The notes under the pieces: model-generated | Told to the model about the DNA's origin: nothing | Database searches by the model: none | Seen by the model: only the letters and a program-made list of their open reading frames with translations | In this document: piece by piece, positions 35,708-48,094 of the stretch | Numbering within the stretch: the first letter of the stretch is position 1 | How the letters are laid out: each line of letters opens with the position of its first letter | Translations under genes and position numbers: made by a program | From: Mercurialis annua | Lineage: Eukaryota > Streptophyta > Magnoliopsida > Malpighiales > Euphorbiaceae | NCBI RefSeq assembly: GCF_937616625.2 | Contig: NC_065572.1 | Span: forward strand, 36,855,653 to 36,919,652 | Reading direction: 5' to 3' | DNA length: 64,000 bases

Positions 35708-36330
35708 CTGGAAAGCCAAAGAGCAACCCCCGTCAATGAAATCCTGAGGGTGAGTTATTTTCAAGCTATCCACATCCTTGGGTAAGGAGTAGAGTCGGGC
35801 TATGAAGAGCGCGGTCGGATAATTTTCCACAGAATCATCCGACGTCTTCCTCTTTAAAAACCGATCCATGGTTGAGGGAGTCAACGAAATCTCGGCACCA
35901 ACATCAACCGGAACATCGGAGGAATCCCCAACCTTATTCTTTCCCTTCCGAGCCCGAGATGCGCCGTCAACGGCAATAGGAACAGACCCTACTTCGGCAT
36001 CAGCACCAGCAACACCCAAACAAGCATTCAGGGCCAACACCACAGGCTCTGGTCGGTTTTCCTCGCCAGACGGATCATCAAAAGCATCAATCTCGGCAGA
36101 TAACTGATCAGCACAAGGCTCAAAAGGTTTCTTGCCCGTAGTCTTCCCCCTCTTTCTTTTCTTCTCGGCAGGGGGAGGCACATTATCCGAGCCAGCATTC
36201 TTACTTGGCACAAAACCAGGAACCTTTAGGACATCAGGCATCTTCGGTTGAGATGCATCCACGGTTTGGGACGTTTGTCCCTTACTAGGCCGAGCCCGCC
36301 TCCCAGCAGCAAAGGCAGCCATATCCATCG
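35708..36330 (-). CDS. Element D antisense gene, exon 2
   Basis: It starts after a splice acceptor ending TATGCAG at 36331-36337 (minus strand), reading MDMAAFAAGRRARPSKGQ, and ends LAFQ before CAG|GTATTT at 35706-35710. It contains the basic, nuclear-localisation-like run AEKKRKRGKTTGKK and acidic stretches, and otherwise low complexity. Joined to exon 3 it is in phase; joined to exon 1 at the GTAAGG donor it is one base out, so either a different donor is used or an indel has occurred. Element B separates it from exon 1. The 40-residue hydrophobic stretch upstream of MDMAAF is translated intron, not a signal peptide. Confidence 0.65.
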
Positions 36331-36467
36331 CTGCATATGAAATTAAAAACCGATCAACAAACAAAGGACAAGCATAAAACAAAGATAGTGGGAAAATAAC
36401 CGATAAAGGCAAAAACAAAGACAAACAAAAAATAAAAACCAAAAACAAGCTTGGCAATTGGGTTAAA

Positions 36468-39331
36468 TGTAATACCCCGTAGAATTATTAGCGTTTATTT
36501 TCGCTAGTGTCCAATTTTTATTGATTAGGACCTCGAAAATAGTGAATAAATTCACGTGATGAATTTATACGTGTGAAAATGTGATTTGGTATGTGTTTGC
36601 CTTAAATGTGATTTTCGGCAATTTTACGTGTTAAAAGTGAATTTTGCGATTTTTCACTAAAAACCGTCAAAATAATTATTTTAAATATTTTTAAAGGCCC
36701 AAAAATATTTTAAACTCAGCCCATATGATATGATTTAATGTTTTGAATATTTGATAAAGTTGAATTTATTTTGCCCCTAGAGTTTGATTTAATTACAAGA
36801 ATGCCCCTAATGGCAAACTTGTAAATAATTGAAATAGCTATCTAAATATCTAGATATTTTCTTAAGCTAAACTTGATGCCCAAGTTTCTTAATCATCTTC
36901 CCCATTTGAGTGTGGGTGCCGAACCATTCAAGATCAAAACACAAAAATTTACTCTTTGATTTTCTCTCAAAATTTTGTTAACGAAAATTGTCGGGAATAT
37001 TGCATAGATCGTGTATGTGTGTTTGCATGTTGAATCAAGGTGAAATCTCAAGCTCAAAACCATACTTTTATTTGCTGATGTTGGTTGAGGTTTAGAAACA
37101 TGCTTAGGATGGTTTAAAATTGTTGTTTGATGGTTAGTTAATTAGTTTTAGTAATTGTTTTAATGGGTTTCGGTTTTAAATAATTTTTCCGTGAAAATTA
37201 AATTATTTATTTTAATTTCTGGGCTGATCTATTTGATGAGGATTAAATATGCTTTAAAGTGAGATTTTTGTGGATTAAAAATGTTAATTAATTCGGGTGT
37301 TAATTTAAAGGTTTGAAATTCGATTTTTAATAGTTTAAAACTCAAAAAAATGCTTAAATGTGGGTAAATCTAATGATTTTAAATTTCTGTAAATGAGTTT
37401 GTTTAAGTTTGATCTAAATGTTTGAATGATGATAAATAAATATTTAATGGTGACTTTTTAGTGATTTAGTAACCGGGTTTAAATTTTGATAATTGTTTAT
37501 TCGGTTAAAATTGTTAAAAAGGGTAAAACTGTCATTTTAATTTCTGGGCAGAAAATAAGGGGGGGCCGAGCCCCGGGTAAAAAATATTTTACGGAAAAAT
37601 ATTTTTGGATATTTTTGAATTGTGATATGTTTGTTGAGATTTTCTAAAAAAGGAAATTTTTAGAAAACTATGTTAATTGAATATGTGTTAGAATTATATG
37701 GAATTATAATTCTATGTTTATTTATGAATTAAATAAACTATGTGGTGTATCGTATTGAAATACGATGACGCGGAAAGAGATAGTCGAAATCAAATTTGGT
37801 TTGTGATTATGTGGTTTATATGGTTGAGTCGGTCTAGAGTTTATCCTAGAATTTAGAGTTATTACATTTATTAATGTTTAATCTCTAAATTAGATCCAGC
37901 GAGTCTTGTCGCGGAAACCGGCGAGCGAAAGTTTTAATATTTCGACGGGTGATATTTTTATAATTGGAATAAGCGAGTACTGTGAGTGTGTTTACAACTT
38001 ATACTGCTAAATATTAGTATTAAAAATATTGCGAACTGCTTTACATGATTTGCAAATGCTTTATTTTATTTTGAATTTAAATCGCGTAAACTATTATACA
38101 TAGTTTTGAAACCGATTTAGATTCATTGAAACATGCTTACTATTGGGCGGCAATAGTGCTGTGCGATCACCGGTATTGCATTTAGAATGGGTTGCATGTG
38201 AATGTACTGTGTGAATCCTGGCGACGGCCTGGAAAGTCAGGCGACGGCCTAGACTCTGTGTGAACAGATCTTCAGAGGCAACGGAATATAGACGACCAAA
38301 GGCAGTAAAGAGAAACTGCCGAGATCTGAGAGGTTGAACCTTTTAATAAAAAGTGAAATGGCGACGGTATATATGTACTGCTGAAATCTGTTGTATGGTG
38401 AAAGAGTCTAAAGACCTTCACATACGTAAAAGATGAATGATCAGATTTGACGGGCTAGAGTACAAAAAGAAATGAATAAATACGGCCATGAAAAGGTTAA
38501 CCCGAATATGATGAAATGATGTGGAATATTTATGTTTCCTGTTTTGAAAGCATATAGGAACATGAATCATGGTTTAGGGTTTCATATGAATCGGTAATCT
38601 GGAATGCATTGCTTTCATATTAATGTTTATTAGTACATGTTGTACGCATTCACCAGTTTTTATAACTGACCCCGTTGAATTTAATATTTTTTGCAGGCGA
38701 GTAGTTTGACGTATGGATTTCCAATTTCTTGTTCCGGAAATCCCTGGCTTGAATAAAGTGAGAATGACTTTCCTTTATGTGTCTAGAGTTGCAGTAGCTA
38801 GAATAATGAACGGTGATACCTTAGTAGTCGTTGGACTTATTTATGCTTTATATTTTATTATAACGCTTAAACTCTAATAATATGTAATATGCGAATGCTG
38901 TGCGAAAGTCCGAGCGACTGCACGAGTACAAAATGCGGCGAGCGCATCTGCATAATGAAATGCAGTTAAATCCATAATGAAATGGTCTACATAATGAAAT
39001 GCGGTTAAGTCCATAATGAAATGGCCTGCATAGTGAAATGCAGTAATTACCATAGTAAGATGTTATGCATAATGAGATGTATGATAAACCATAGTGAAAT
39101 GGTTTTGAAAACTAAAATGCAATAATTTAAGAGAAAAATTATGTGCATGTTTTAAATGGTAATTTTTAATAGAACGTTTTAAACTGCGATTTTAAAATGT
39201 TCGAAAATGATTTGAATTCCGCGAAAAATTTTAAGTGATTGTTTATGTATTTTTAAGGCTTGCTACGGGTTTCGGAGCAACCACTCCCATTCCCTAGCGC
39301 CGGTCTCGACGCCGAGGATCGGGTCGTGACA
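36468..39331 (+). repeat. Element B 5' LTR
   Basis: 2864 bp. It includes the hairpin array at 38904-39107 in slightly decayed form. The part at 38210-38260 holds two GGCGACGGCCT words, placed after CACCGGTATTG like the triple motif in element A's LTR. Confidence 0.95.
38904..39107 (+). repeat. Array of short covarying hairpins, 5' LTR of element B
   Basis: Same array as in the 3' LTR. Three units have lost one pairing base each (ACAT...ATGC at about 38990, CCAT...ATGT at about 39051, GCAT...ATGT at about 39068); the others keep complementary stems. Confidence 0.8.
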
Positions 39332-39335
39332 AAGG

Positions 39336-39347
39336 TGGTATCAGAGC
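39336..39347 (+). other. Element B primer binding site (tRNA-iMet)
   Basis: TGGTATCAGAGC four bases after the 5' LTR, the same primer type as element A. Confidence 0.95.
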
Positions 39348-39725
39348 AATGGTCGAAAAGAAGGCCATTGTTGAGTTTGATATCAAAGTGATGGTTTATA
39401 GTCTTAAACCATTACTAATATGTGAAAGGAGTAATGAAAGTTAGTATCATTTCCACTGACTGAGTGATAGTCGAAAAGTGGTTGATAGTAAAGGTGGTAT
39501 CATTGTTAAATACCGTATGGAACGTGTACCTAGGAAATTGGTATAGAGTCTACTGCAACATATAAGTTTCCGGTCATGTCATTTGTTAAGTCATCATTTG
39601 TTTTTATATATTACCAGCTGTGCTTTAGGATCGAGTCTATATGCTTGTTAGGAGTAAGTAGAGCCTGATAGTATACGATTAGAACGCTTAGATAGATTCT
39701 TAATAGATGATGTGCTTTGATCAGA
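39348..39725 (+). other. Element B untranslated leader
   Basis: 378 bases between primer site and gag start, with no frame of interest. GTGATAGTCGAAAAG, GTTGATAGTAAAGGTGGTATCA and GGTGGTATCAGAGC share words: the primer-like GGTGGTATCA recurs at about 39493, a partial second copy of the primer site region. Confidence 0.5.
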
Positions 39726-42700
39726 ATGGCTGATCAGCATGAGGAAAACATTCAAGAGGAGAATGTTCATGATGAGGAGTCCGTTCATAACGATGCGATA
39801 CCCGCAGCAGGCGAAGGTCGTGGTCGTGGACGTGGTCGAGGTCGTGGTAGAGGCCGTGGGCCTAATTTTAATATTCCGGGCTTTGATTTCGAACAATTTT
39901 TAGCTGGCATAGCAGCCATGCAAACGAATCAAGCGGAAGTGCAAAATATGCACAGAGAGCAGTTAGATTATCAACAGCAGAGAGTTGGTGCTAATGTTGA
40001 TCGTGATCTCGTTATGGCTTACATGAGGCTCAAGCCCATGAAGTTTGATGGATCGAACGATGCATTAGATTTCTTAGAGGAAGTAGAAATGAACGCTAGA
40101 CGTCTTAATGCTAGTGAAAGACAGTCTATACTGATGGTGGAGATGTCAGTAAAAGGATCTGCGAAGGATTGGTTTCAAAGGCATATTCAACCAAGTATGG
40201 GAGAGATGACTTGGAATGAATTTGTCACTCGATTTAAGAATTTCTTTCTGCCGTTTTCAGTAACGGAGAATTATCGAGAGAAACTGTTGAATTTGAATAA
40301 GATAGGAAAGACGGTGCAGGAGTATGTGACGGAGTTCACAAGATTGAGTCGATTCCCACCTGATCTGATGTTGGATAGAGATAGGGTGAATTCAAGGTTC
40401 ATTAAGGGGCTAGGACCCGAATATATTGGATTGCTATCTGATGTTAGGAAGGATCTGGTTCAAATCATCGATAGTGCACGCCAAATGGAAACTACTTTGA
40501 TCCAATTTGGAAGGATCACTGTTCCTGGTGAGCAACTGAGAGAAGGAACGGCGAGTTCTAATACGAATAGGTTCACTGGACCATATCGTAAGGGGTTTAA
40601 GAAGAACAGAAGAGATAGGAGGTTTAGTACCTCTGGATCAAGTTCTAGTGGACGAAGTTCAGGAGGAACGGTACCACTATGTCCAACTTGTGGGAAGAAG
40701 CATTTTGGAGCATGCTATTGGGCAACTAGAGGATGTTACACGTGTGGACAACAAGGTCATTACTCTAGAGAATGTCTTATGTCTGGACCACAAGGTTCAA
40801 GTGCTAGTGTTGTTCAACCAGTGTTTCAACAACCTAGACCTGTATATCCTGCAGTGTCTGGGCAGGCACAGAACCAGAGTGTGTTTAATGGACAACGTGG
40901 AAGAGGATATGGTTTTGGTAATCGTGGTGGAGGAAGGACCACAGGTGGACGAGGATCTGGAGCAACTGCTAGCGGAGGGCAGGCTAGAGTTTTTGCGATC
41001 AATCCTCAGGAGGCGAATGCGTTGAATGCGGTAGTGCAAGGTATATTTTCTATATCTTCGCATGATGCATCAATTTTATTTGATCCCGGTGCTACGCATT
41101 CATTTGTATCGTCGAGTTTTGCATTAAAATTAGGAATTCAACCTGTGATTTTGCAAAACCCATTGTTAGTAGCTACACCTGTAGGCGAAAGCATAGACGT
41201 TACTGTAATGTATCCGTCGTGTCCTGTGTTAATTGGAGAGCGAGAATTGCTTGCGGATTTGTTATTGCTTAATGTCTTAGAATTCGACGTCATCCTAGGA
41301 ATGGATTGGTTGTCGCGACATTATGCGAATGTGGATTGTAGAGAGAAGATAGTGACGTTCCATGCACCTGGAACTGAACTTATCTCTATTCGGGGAGAGA
41401 AGTTAGAGACCCCAAAGAGTTTATTCTCGGCTTTGAAAGCGAGAAAGATGTTAAGTAAAGGATGTCAAGGATTTTTAGCTCTGGTACGAGATGTTCAGAA
41501 GGAAGTGGGAAGTGTGAGTGATGTACCAGTAGTGTCGGAGTATTCTGATGTGTTTCCAGAAGAATTACCTGGATTACCACCAGATCGAGAGATTGAATTC
41601 TGTATTGATCTAGTTCCTGGTACAAGTCCAATATCGATACCTCCGTATCGTATGGCACCAGCAGAACTAAAGGAGTTGAAGGATCAATTAGAAGAATTGA
41701 TTGATCGTGGATTTATACGACCAAGTGTCTCACCTTGGGGAGCACCTGTGTTGTTTGTAAAGAAGAAGGATGGATCTATGAGACTCTGTATAGACTACAG
41801 ACAACTCAATAAGGTCACAATCAAGAATAAGTATCCTTTACCCAGAATTGACGATTTATTCGATCAATTGCAAGGAGCGAGGTACTTTTTGAAGATTGAT
41901 CTGAGGTCTGGTTATCATCAGTTGAAGATCAGAAATGATGATATTCCAAAGACTGCATTCAGAACAAGATACGGTCATTATGAATTTTTGGTGATGTCAT
42001 TTGGATTGACAAATGCACCAGCGGCTTTCATGGATTTGATGAATCGGATTTTTAAACCGTTTCTAGATCAATTCGTGATAGTGTTCATAGATGATATCTT
42101 GATTTATTCGCGCACAGAGGAGGAGCATGCGCAACACTTAAGGATAGTGTTACAAACTTTAAGAGATCATCAGCTTTATGCTAAATTCTCGAAGTGTGAA
42201 TTTTGGTTAGAAGAAGTAGCATTTTTGGGACATGTAGTATCTCAGAGTGGGATTAAGGTGGATCCTAAAAAGATTGAAGCTGTGATGAATTGGAAAAGGC
42301 CAAGTTCAGTAACAGAAATTCGTAGTTTCTTGGGTTTAGCTGGTTATTATAGACGGTTTGTGCAAGACTTTTCTAAGTTGTCTGCACCATTAACTAAGCT
42401 AACTCAGAAGAACGCGAAGTTCATTTGGAATGATCAATGTGAAGTGAGTTTCCAGAAGCTGAAGGAGTGTTTGACAACAGCTCCAGTTCTGGCATTACCA
42501 GAAGGTAGTGATGGACTTACAGTCTATTGTGATGCTTCTAGGATCGGGTTAGGATGTGTACTGATGCAACATGGACGAGTTATAGCTTATGCTTCTCGCC
42601 AGTTGAAAAAGCATGAAGTTAATTATCCAACCCATGATCTAGAATTAGCAGCAGTGATTTTCGCATTAAAGATTTGGAGACATTATCTATATGGAGCAAA

Positions 42701-44446
42701 ATGCGAAATATTCACTGATCACAAGAGTCTGAAATATATATTTGATCAGAGAGAGTTAAATCTCAGACAGAGGAGGTGGATGGAGTTACTAAAGGATTAT
42801 GACTGTACGATACAGTATCATCCTGGCAAATCTAACGTAGTGGCTGATGCGTTGAGCAGAAAATCAGCAGGAAGTTTAGCTCATGTTACTTTAGTTGAGA
42901 AGAGACCAATGATTAGAGAAGTGCATTCGTTGTTTGATCAAGGAGTTCAATTAGAGGTTCGTATTTGGGGAGTTTGTTAGCTCAAATGACGATTAAACCT
43001 ACATTGAATGATCAGATTAAGGAACTTCAGACAACGGATCCTCAACTAAAGCATGTTATTGCAGAAGTTCAAAAGGGAATGAACTCTGAGTATAATTTGA
43101 AAGGTGGTATTCTGAAATATGGTACAAGGGTATGTGTACCAAATGTAGAGAAATTGAAACAGAGGATTATGATGGAGGCACATGGATCTAAGTATAGTGT
43201 TCATCCTGGTTCTACCAAGATGTATCACGATGTTAAGGAGATGTATTGGTGGTATGGTATGAAAAGAGATATAGCGGAATTTGTTGCGAAGTGTCCGATA
43301 TGCCAACAGGTGAAGTTGGAACATCAGAGACCATTTGGATTTTTGCAACAATTACCAATACCAGAATGGAAATGGGAAAGAATAACCATGGATTTTGTCG
43401 TTGGATTGCCTAAGTCGCAACGTGGTTTTGATTCGATATGGGTTATCATTGATCGAATGACAAAGTCGGCTCATTTCATTCCGATCAAGGTTACCTATAC
43501 GGCAGCGAAGTTGGCACATATTTATATTGACAAGGTAGTCAGTTTACATGGAGTTCCTGTGTCAATTGTGTCAGATCGAGGATCAGTTTTTACATCCCGA
43601 TTTTGGCAAAGTCTGCAAGAGGCTTTAGGAACGCGTTTAGATTTCAGTACAGCGTTTCATCCCCAAACGGATGGACAGTCTGAAAGGACTATCCAGACTT
43701 TGGAGGATATGCTAAGAATGTGCATTTTAGATTTCGGAGGCCATTGGGATGAGTATCTACCGTCAGTAGAGTTTTCATATAACAATAGTTATCATTCCAG
43801 TATCGAAATGGCACCGTATGAGGCGTTCTATGGACGTAAGTGTAGATCTCCAATTTGTTGGGAGGAAGTTGGAGAAAGAAAGTTAACAGGAGCTGAAATA
43901 GTACAGATTACGTCTGAGAAAGTGCCGTTGATTAAGCAACGTTTAGAAACTGCATTTAGTCGGCAAAAGAGCTATGCTGATGTGAGGAGAAAGGATATAG
44001 AATTTCAAGTCGGAGATTTTGTGTTTCTTAAAATATCACCTATGAAAGGTGTAATCCGATTTGGAAAGAAAGGAAAGCTAACGCCGAGATATGCAGGACC
44101 TTACGAGGTTATTGAGCGAATAGGAGCGGTAGCTTATAAGTTAGCATTACCGTCTGAGATGTCGCAGGTACATCCAGTGTTTCACGTGTCGATGCTTAGG
44201 AAGTATATTCCTGACCCTGATAGAATTATTCAGCCTCAAGAGGTTGAGATAGACGAGGAACTATCTTATCAGGAGGAACCTGTAGAAATTGTCGATACCC
44301 AGATTAGGAAACTCCGTAGTAAGGAGATACCTATGGTAAAAGTGCTCTGGAGGAGCCGTACAATTGAGGAATGTACGTGGGAAACAGAGGCGGATATGCG
44401 GAAACGATATCCCCACTTGTTTGCTCAAGGTAATAATTTGTTTTGA
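39726..44446 (+). pseudogene. Element B gag-pol polyprotein with one frameshift
   Basis: Starts at ATG 39726 (MADQHEEN). Gly/Arg repeat (about residues 32-45), gag domain (about 95-255), CCHC knuckle [14 protein letters not shown] (about 337), protease [11 protein letters not shown] (about 452), RT with [17 protein letters not shown] and [11 protein letters not shown] (about 787), RNase [15 protein letters not shown] (about 935). The frame ends at 42980; the next frame continues from about 42965 with the integrase zinc finger ([10 protein letters not shown]...CPICQQ), DDE core ([34 protein letters not shown]) and chromodomain ([15 protein letters not shown]...TWETEAD), stopping at 44446. The break is a single-base loss near 42961-42966. 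The protease motif is DPG where DSG, DTG or DAG is usual. Otherwise intact, so it decayed recently. Confidence 0.93.
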
Positions 44447-44468
44447 AATTCGAGGACGAATTTCTTAT

Positions 44469-44481
44469 AAGGAGGGGTGAA
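44469..44481 (+). other. Element B polypurine tract
   Basis: AAGGAGGGGTGAA ending at the base before the 3' LTR. It is preceded by AAATTCGAGGACGAATTTCT, the block shared with elements A and H. Confidence 0.9.
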
Positions 44482-47285
44482 TGTAATACCCCGTAGAATT
44501 ATTAGCGTTTATTTTCGCTAGTGTCCAATTTTTATTGATTAGGACCTCGAAAATAGTGAATAAATTCACGTGATGAATTTATACATGTGAAAATGTGATT
44601 TGGTATGTGTTTGCCTTAAATGTGATTTTTGGCAATTTTACGTGTTAAAAGTGAATTTTGCGATTTTTCATTAAAAACCGTCAAAATAATTATTTTAAAT
44701 ATTTTTAAAGGCCCAAAAATATTTTAAACTCTGCCCATATGATATGATTTAATGTTTTGAATATTTGGTAAAGTTGAATTTATTTTACCCCTAGAGTTTG
44801 ATTTAATTACAAGAATGCCCCTAATGGCAAACTTGTAAATAATTGAAATAGCTATCTAAATATATAGATATTTTCTTAAGCTAAACTTGATGCCCAAATT
44901 TCTTAATCATCTTCCCCATTTGAGTGTGGGTGCCGAACCATTCAAGATCAAAACACAAAAATTTACTCTTTGATTTTCTCTCAAAATTTTGTTAACGAAA
45001 ATTGTCGGGAATATTGCATAGATCGTGTATGTGTGTTTGCATGTTGAATCAAGGTGAAATCTCAAGCTCAAAACCATAATTTTATTTGCTGATGTTGGTT
45101 GAGGTTTAGAAACATGCTTAGGATGGTTTAAAATTGTTGTTTGATGGTTAGTTAATTAGTTTTAGTAATTGTTTTAATGGGTTTCGGTTTTAAATAATTT
45201 TTCCGTGAAAATTAAATTATTTATTTTAATTTCTGGGCTGATCTATTTGATAAAGATTAGATATGCTTTAAAGTGAGATTTTTGTGGATTAAAAATGTTA
45301 ATTAATTCGGGTGTTAATTTAAAGGTTTGAAATTCGATTTTTAATAGTTTAAAACTCAAAAAAATGCTTAAATGTGGGTAAATCTAATGATTTTAAATTT
45401 CTGTAAATGATTTTGTTTAAGGTTGATCTAAATGTTTGAATGATGATAAATAAATATTTAATGGTGACTTTTTAGTGATTTAGTAACCGGGTTTAAATTT
45501 TGATAATTGTTTATTCGGTTAAAATTATTAAAAAGGGTAAAACTGTCATTTTAATTTCTGGGCAGAAAATAAGGGGGGGCCGAGCCCCGGGTCAAAAATA
45601 TTTTAAGGAAATTTTTAGAAAACTATGTAAATTGAATATGTGTTTGAATTATATGGATTTATAATTCTATGTTTATTTATGAATTAAATAAACTATGTGG
45701 TGTATCGTATTGAAATACGATGACGCGGAAAGAGATAGTCAGAATCAAATTTGGTTTGTGATTATGTGGTTTATATGGTTGAGTCGGTCTAGAGTTTATC
45801 CTAGAATTTAGAGTTATTACATTTATTAATGTTTAATCTCTAAATTAGATCCAGCGAGTCTTGTCGCGGAAACCGGCGAGCGAAGGTTTTAATATTTCGA
45901 CGGGTGATATTTTTATAATTGGAATAAGCGAGTACTGTGAGTGTGTTTACAACTTATACTGCTAAATATTAGTGTTAAAAATATTGTGAACTGCTTTACA
46001 TGATTTGCAAATGCTTTATTTTATTTTGAATTTAAATCGCATAAACTATTATACATAGTTTTGAAACCGATTTAGATTCATTGAAACATGCTTACTATTG
46101 GGCGACAATAGTGCTGTGTGATCACCGGTATTGCATTTAGAATGGGTTGCATGTGAATGTACTGTGTGAATCCTGGCGACGGCCTGGAAAGTCAGGCGAC
46201 GGCCTAGACTCTGTGTGAACAAATCTTCAGAGGCAACAGAATATAGACGACCAAAGGCAGTAAAGAGAAACTGCCGAGATCTGAGAGATTGAACCTTTTA
46301 ATAAAAAGTGAAATGGCGACGGTATATATGTACTGCCGAAATCTGTTGTATGGTGAAAGAGTCTAAAGACCTTCACATACGTAAAAGATGAATGATCAGA
46401 TTTGACGGGCTAGAGTACAAAAAGAAATGAATAAATACGGCCATGAAAAGGTTAACCCGAATATGATGAAATGATGTGGAATATTTATGTTTCCTGTTTT
46501 GAAAGCATATAGGAACATGAATCATGGTTTAGGGTTTCATATGAATCGGTAATCTGGAATGCATTGCTTTCATATTAATGTTTATTAGTACATGTTGTAC
46601 GCATTCACCAGTTTTTATAACTGACCCCGTTGAATTTAATATTTTTACAGGCGAGTAGTTTGACGTGTGGATTTCCAATTTCTTGTTCCGGAAATCCCTG
46701 ACTTGAATAAAGTGAGAATGACTTTCCTTTATGTGTCTAGAGTTGCAGTAGCTAGAATAATGAACGGTGATACCTTAGTAGTCGTTGGACTTATTTATGC
46801 TTTATATTTTATTATAACGCTTAAACTCTGATAATATGTAATATGTGAATGCTGTGCGAAAGTCCGAGCGACTGCACGAGTACAAAATGCGGCGAGCGCA
46901 TCTGCATAATGAAATGCAGTTAAATCCATAATGAAATGGTCTGCATAATGAAATGCGGTTAAGTCCATAATGAAATGGCCTGCATAGTGAAATGCAGTAA
47001 TTACCATAGTAAGATGGTATGCATAATGAGATGCATGATAAACCATAGTGAAATGGTTTTGACAACTAAAATGCAATAATTTAAGAAAAAAATTATGTGC
47101 ATGTTTTAAATGGTAATTTTTAATAGAACGTTTTAAACTGCGATTTTAAAATGTTCGAAAATGATTTGAATTCCGCGAAAATTTTTAAGTGATTTTTAAT
47201 GTATTTTTAAGGCTTGCTACGGGTTTCGGAGCAACCACTCCCATTCCCTAGCGCCGGTCTCGACGCCGAGGATCGGGTCGTGACA
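44482..47285 (+). repeat. Element B 3' LTR
   Basis: 2804 bp, lacking about 60 bp relative to the 5' LTR around 45600 (the 5' LTR keeps it at roughly 37590-37650, between short AAATATTT/GGAAA repeats). It carries the better preserved hairpin array (46861-47059). Confidence 0.95.
46861..47059 (+). repeat. Array of short covarying hairpins, 3' LTR of element B
   Basis: Eight units of the form stem-AATGAA-stem: 46902-46919, 46926-46939, 46943-46956, 46965-46978, 46980-46997, 47002-47019, 47019-47036, 47041-47058. Stems alternate between GCAT/ATGC and CCAT/ATGG, and outer pairs also change together (CTGCAT/ATGCAG, TACCAT/ATGGTA, ATGCAT/ATGCAT, AACCAT/ATGGTT). Two further hairpins precede them: AGTC/GACT at 46861-46873 and ATGCG/CGCAT at 46887-46901. 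The array lies about 225-425 bp before the LTR end, so it is probably in transcribed R/U5. Confidence 0.85.
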
Positions 47286-47296
47286 TTAAACCTTAC

Positions 47297-48094
47297 AATC
47301 CTCAATCGAGGAAGGACTTCCTCGGTATTTACAGGACCGGTTCGTTCCAACAAAGCCTGAAGTCGGGTGTGTGCCTCTTCTCGTACTTTGTCCCTCCTAA
47401 TATATGTGTGCTCCGGAGAAACACACGACCAGCCCAGAGGCAATTCAGAAAAGGCAGAAGGATGCCTAATTCGGAACCAGTCTACCCTAAAGCGCTTAAG
47501 CGACGTAGTCACGTGATTGACAACTCGCCTAGGCTCCGACTTCAGAATTTTAAAATAGGCAAAGTCATACTGGCCGTTAAAAACTAAGCCATACATACTA
47601 GCAAATATTTTTACAGAAAAAGGGATCTTATTTTTCAAACAAAAGGCCCGCACAGTGAAAAAATGCCTAATACCATTAGGATGAAACTGACTTAGAGGCA
47701 TATTATACCACCGAAGAAGAGAAAGAAGGTCGTTTTGAAAAGGGATCCTAACCCCAGAATGAAGGTGTTCCACACACACAACTACATATCCCGGACCAAC
47801 AGGAGCATTTATGGTTATGCCCGGAGGCGATAATTCTAGGGTATAACCAGTAGGAATCTTAAGCTTCGAACCTAAGTAGTCCAAATAATTTTGGGTAAGC
47901 TCGGCAAATATCGTTTCCATCATCACCCTCCTAGCTAAAGAAGTCTTACATTTCCTAGGTCTAACTCGCCTAGGCCGAGCATAAGAAGTATCCTCTGAAC
48001 ATCCCAGACCATCGAACCTATTTTCACCAACAACCCCATCCTCGGTATCCTCATGATGGTCACTATCGGTACTACTAACAGTCTTGTTTGACAT
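47297..48094 (-). CDS. Element D antisense gene, exon 1 (putative gypsy-type transposon domain)
   Basis: 266 codons from ATG at 48094, antisense to pol. Residues about 85-155 (ELSPPGITINAPVGPGYVVVCVEHLHSGVRIPF...PLSQFHPNGIRHFFTVRAFC) match the plant family called putative gypsy type transposon (Transposase_28). The N-terminus is acidic, followed by a basic patch PRRVRPRKCK. Its function in plants is unknown; the family is found on the antisense strand of Tat-type elements. The exon ends before GTAAGG at 47291-47296. The open frame then runs through 11 more bases into element B, so the annotated frame end inside B's LTR is accidental. The downstream frame at 36328 does not join in phase, so the exon border is tentative. 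Confidence 0.72.

Larger units (their letters stand above)
36468..47285 (+). mobile_element. Element B: Tekay-type Ty3/gypsy LTR retrotransposon
   Basis: Complete 10.8-kb element inserted in element D, with TSD TTAAA at 36463-36467 and 47286-47290. LTRs of 2864 and 2804 bp begin TGTAATACCCCG and end GGGTCGTGACA. Primer site for initiator tRNA-Met and a purine tract AAGGAGGGGTGAA are in place. gag-pol has the full domain order with a C-terminal chromodomain. The LTRs differ by roughly thirty scattered substitutions and a ~60-bp deletion in the right one, so B is older than element A. Confidence 0.96.

Noticed and set aside
36460..36470. Element B as two independent solo LTRs
   Set aside because: Both LTRs share one 5-bp target duplication (TTAAA) on the outer sides, with primer site, gag-pol and purine tract between them.
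46795..47076. Minus-strand frames with HYAYHL/HYADHF repeats in element B's 3' LTR
   Set aside because: Antisense translation of the hairpin array; explained by that structure.
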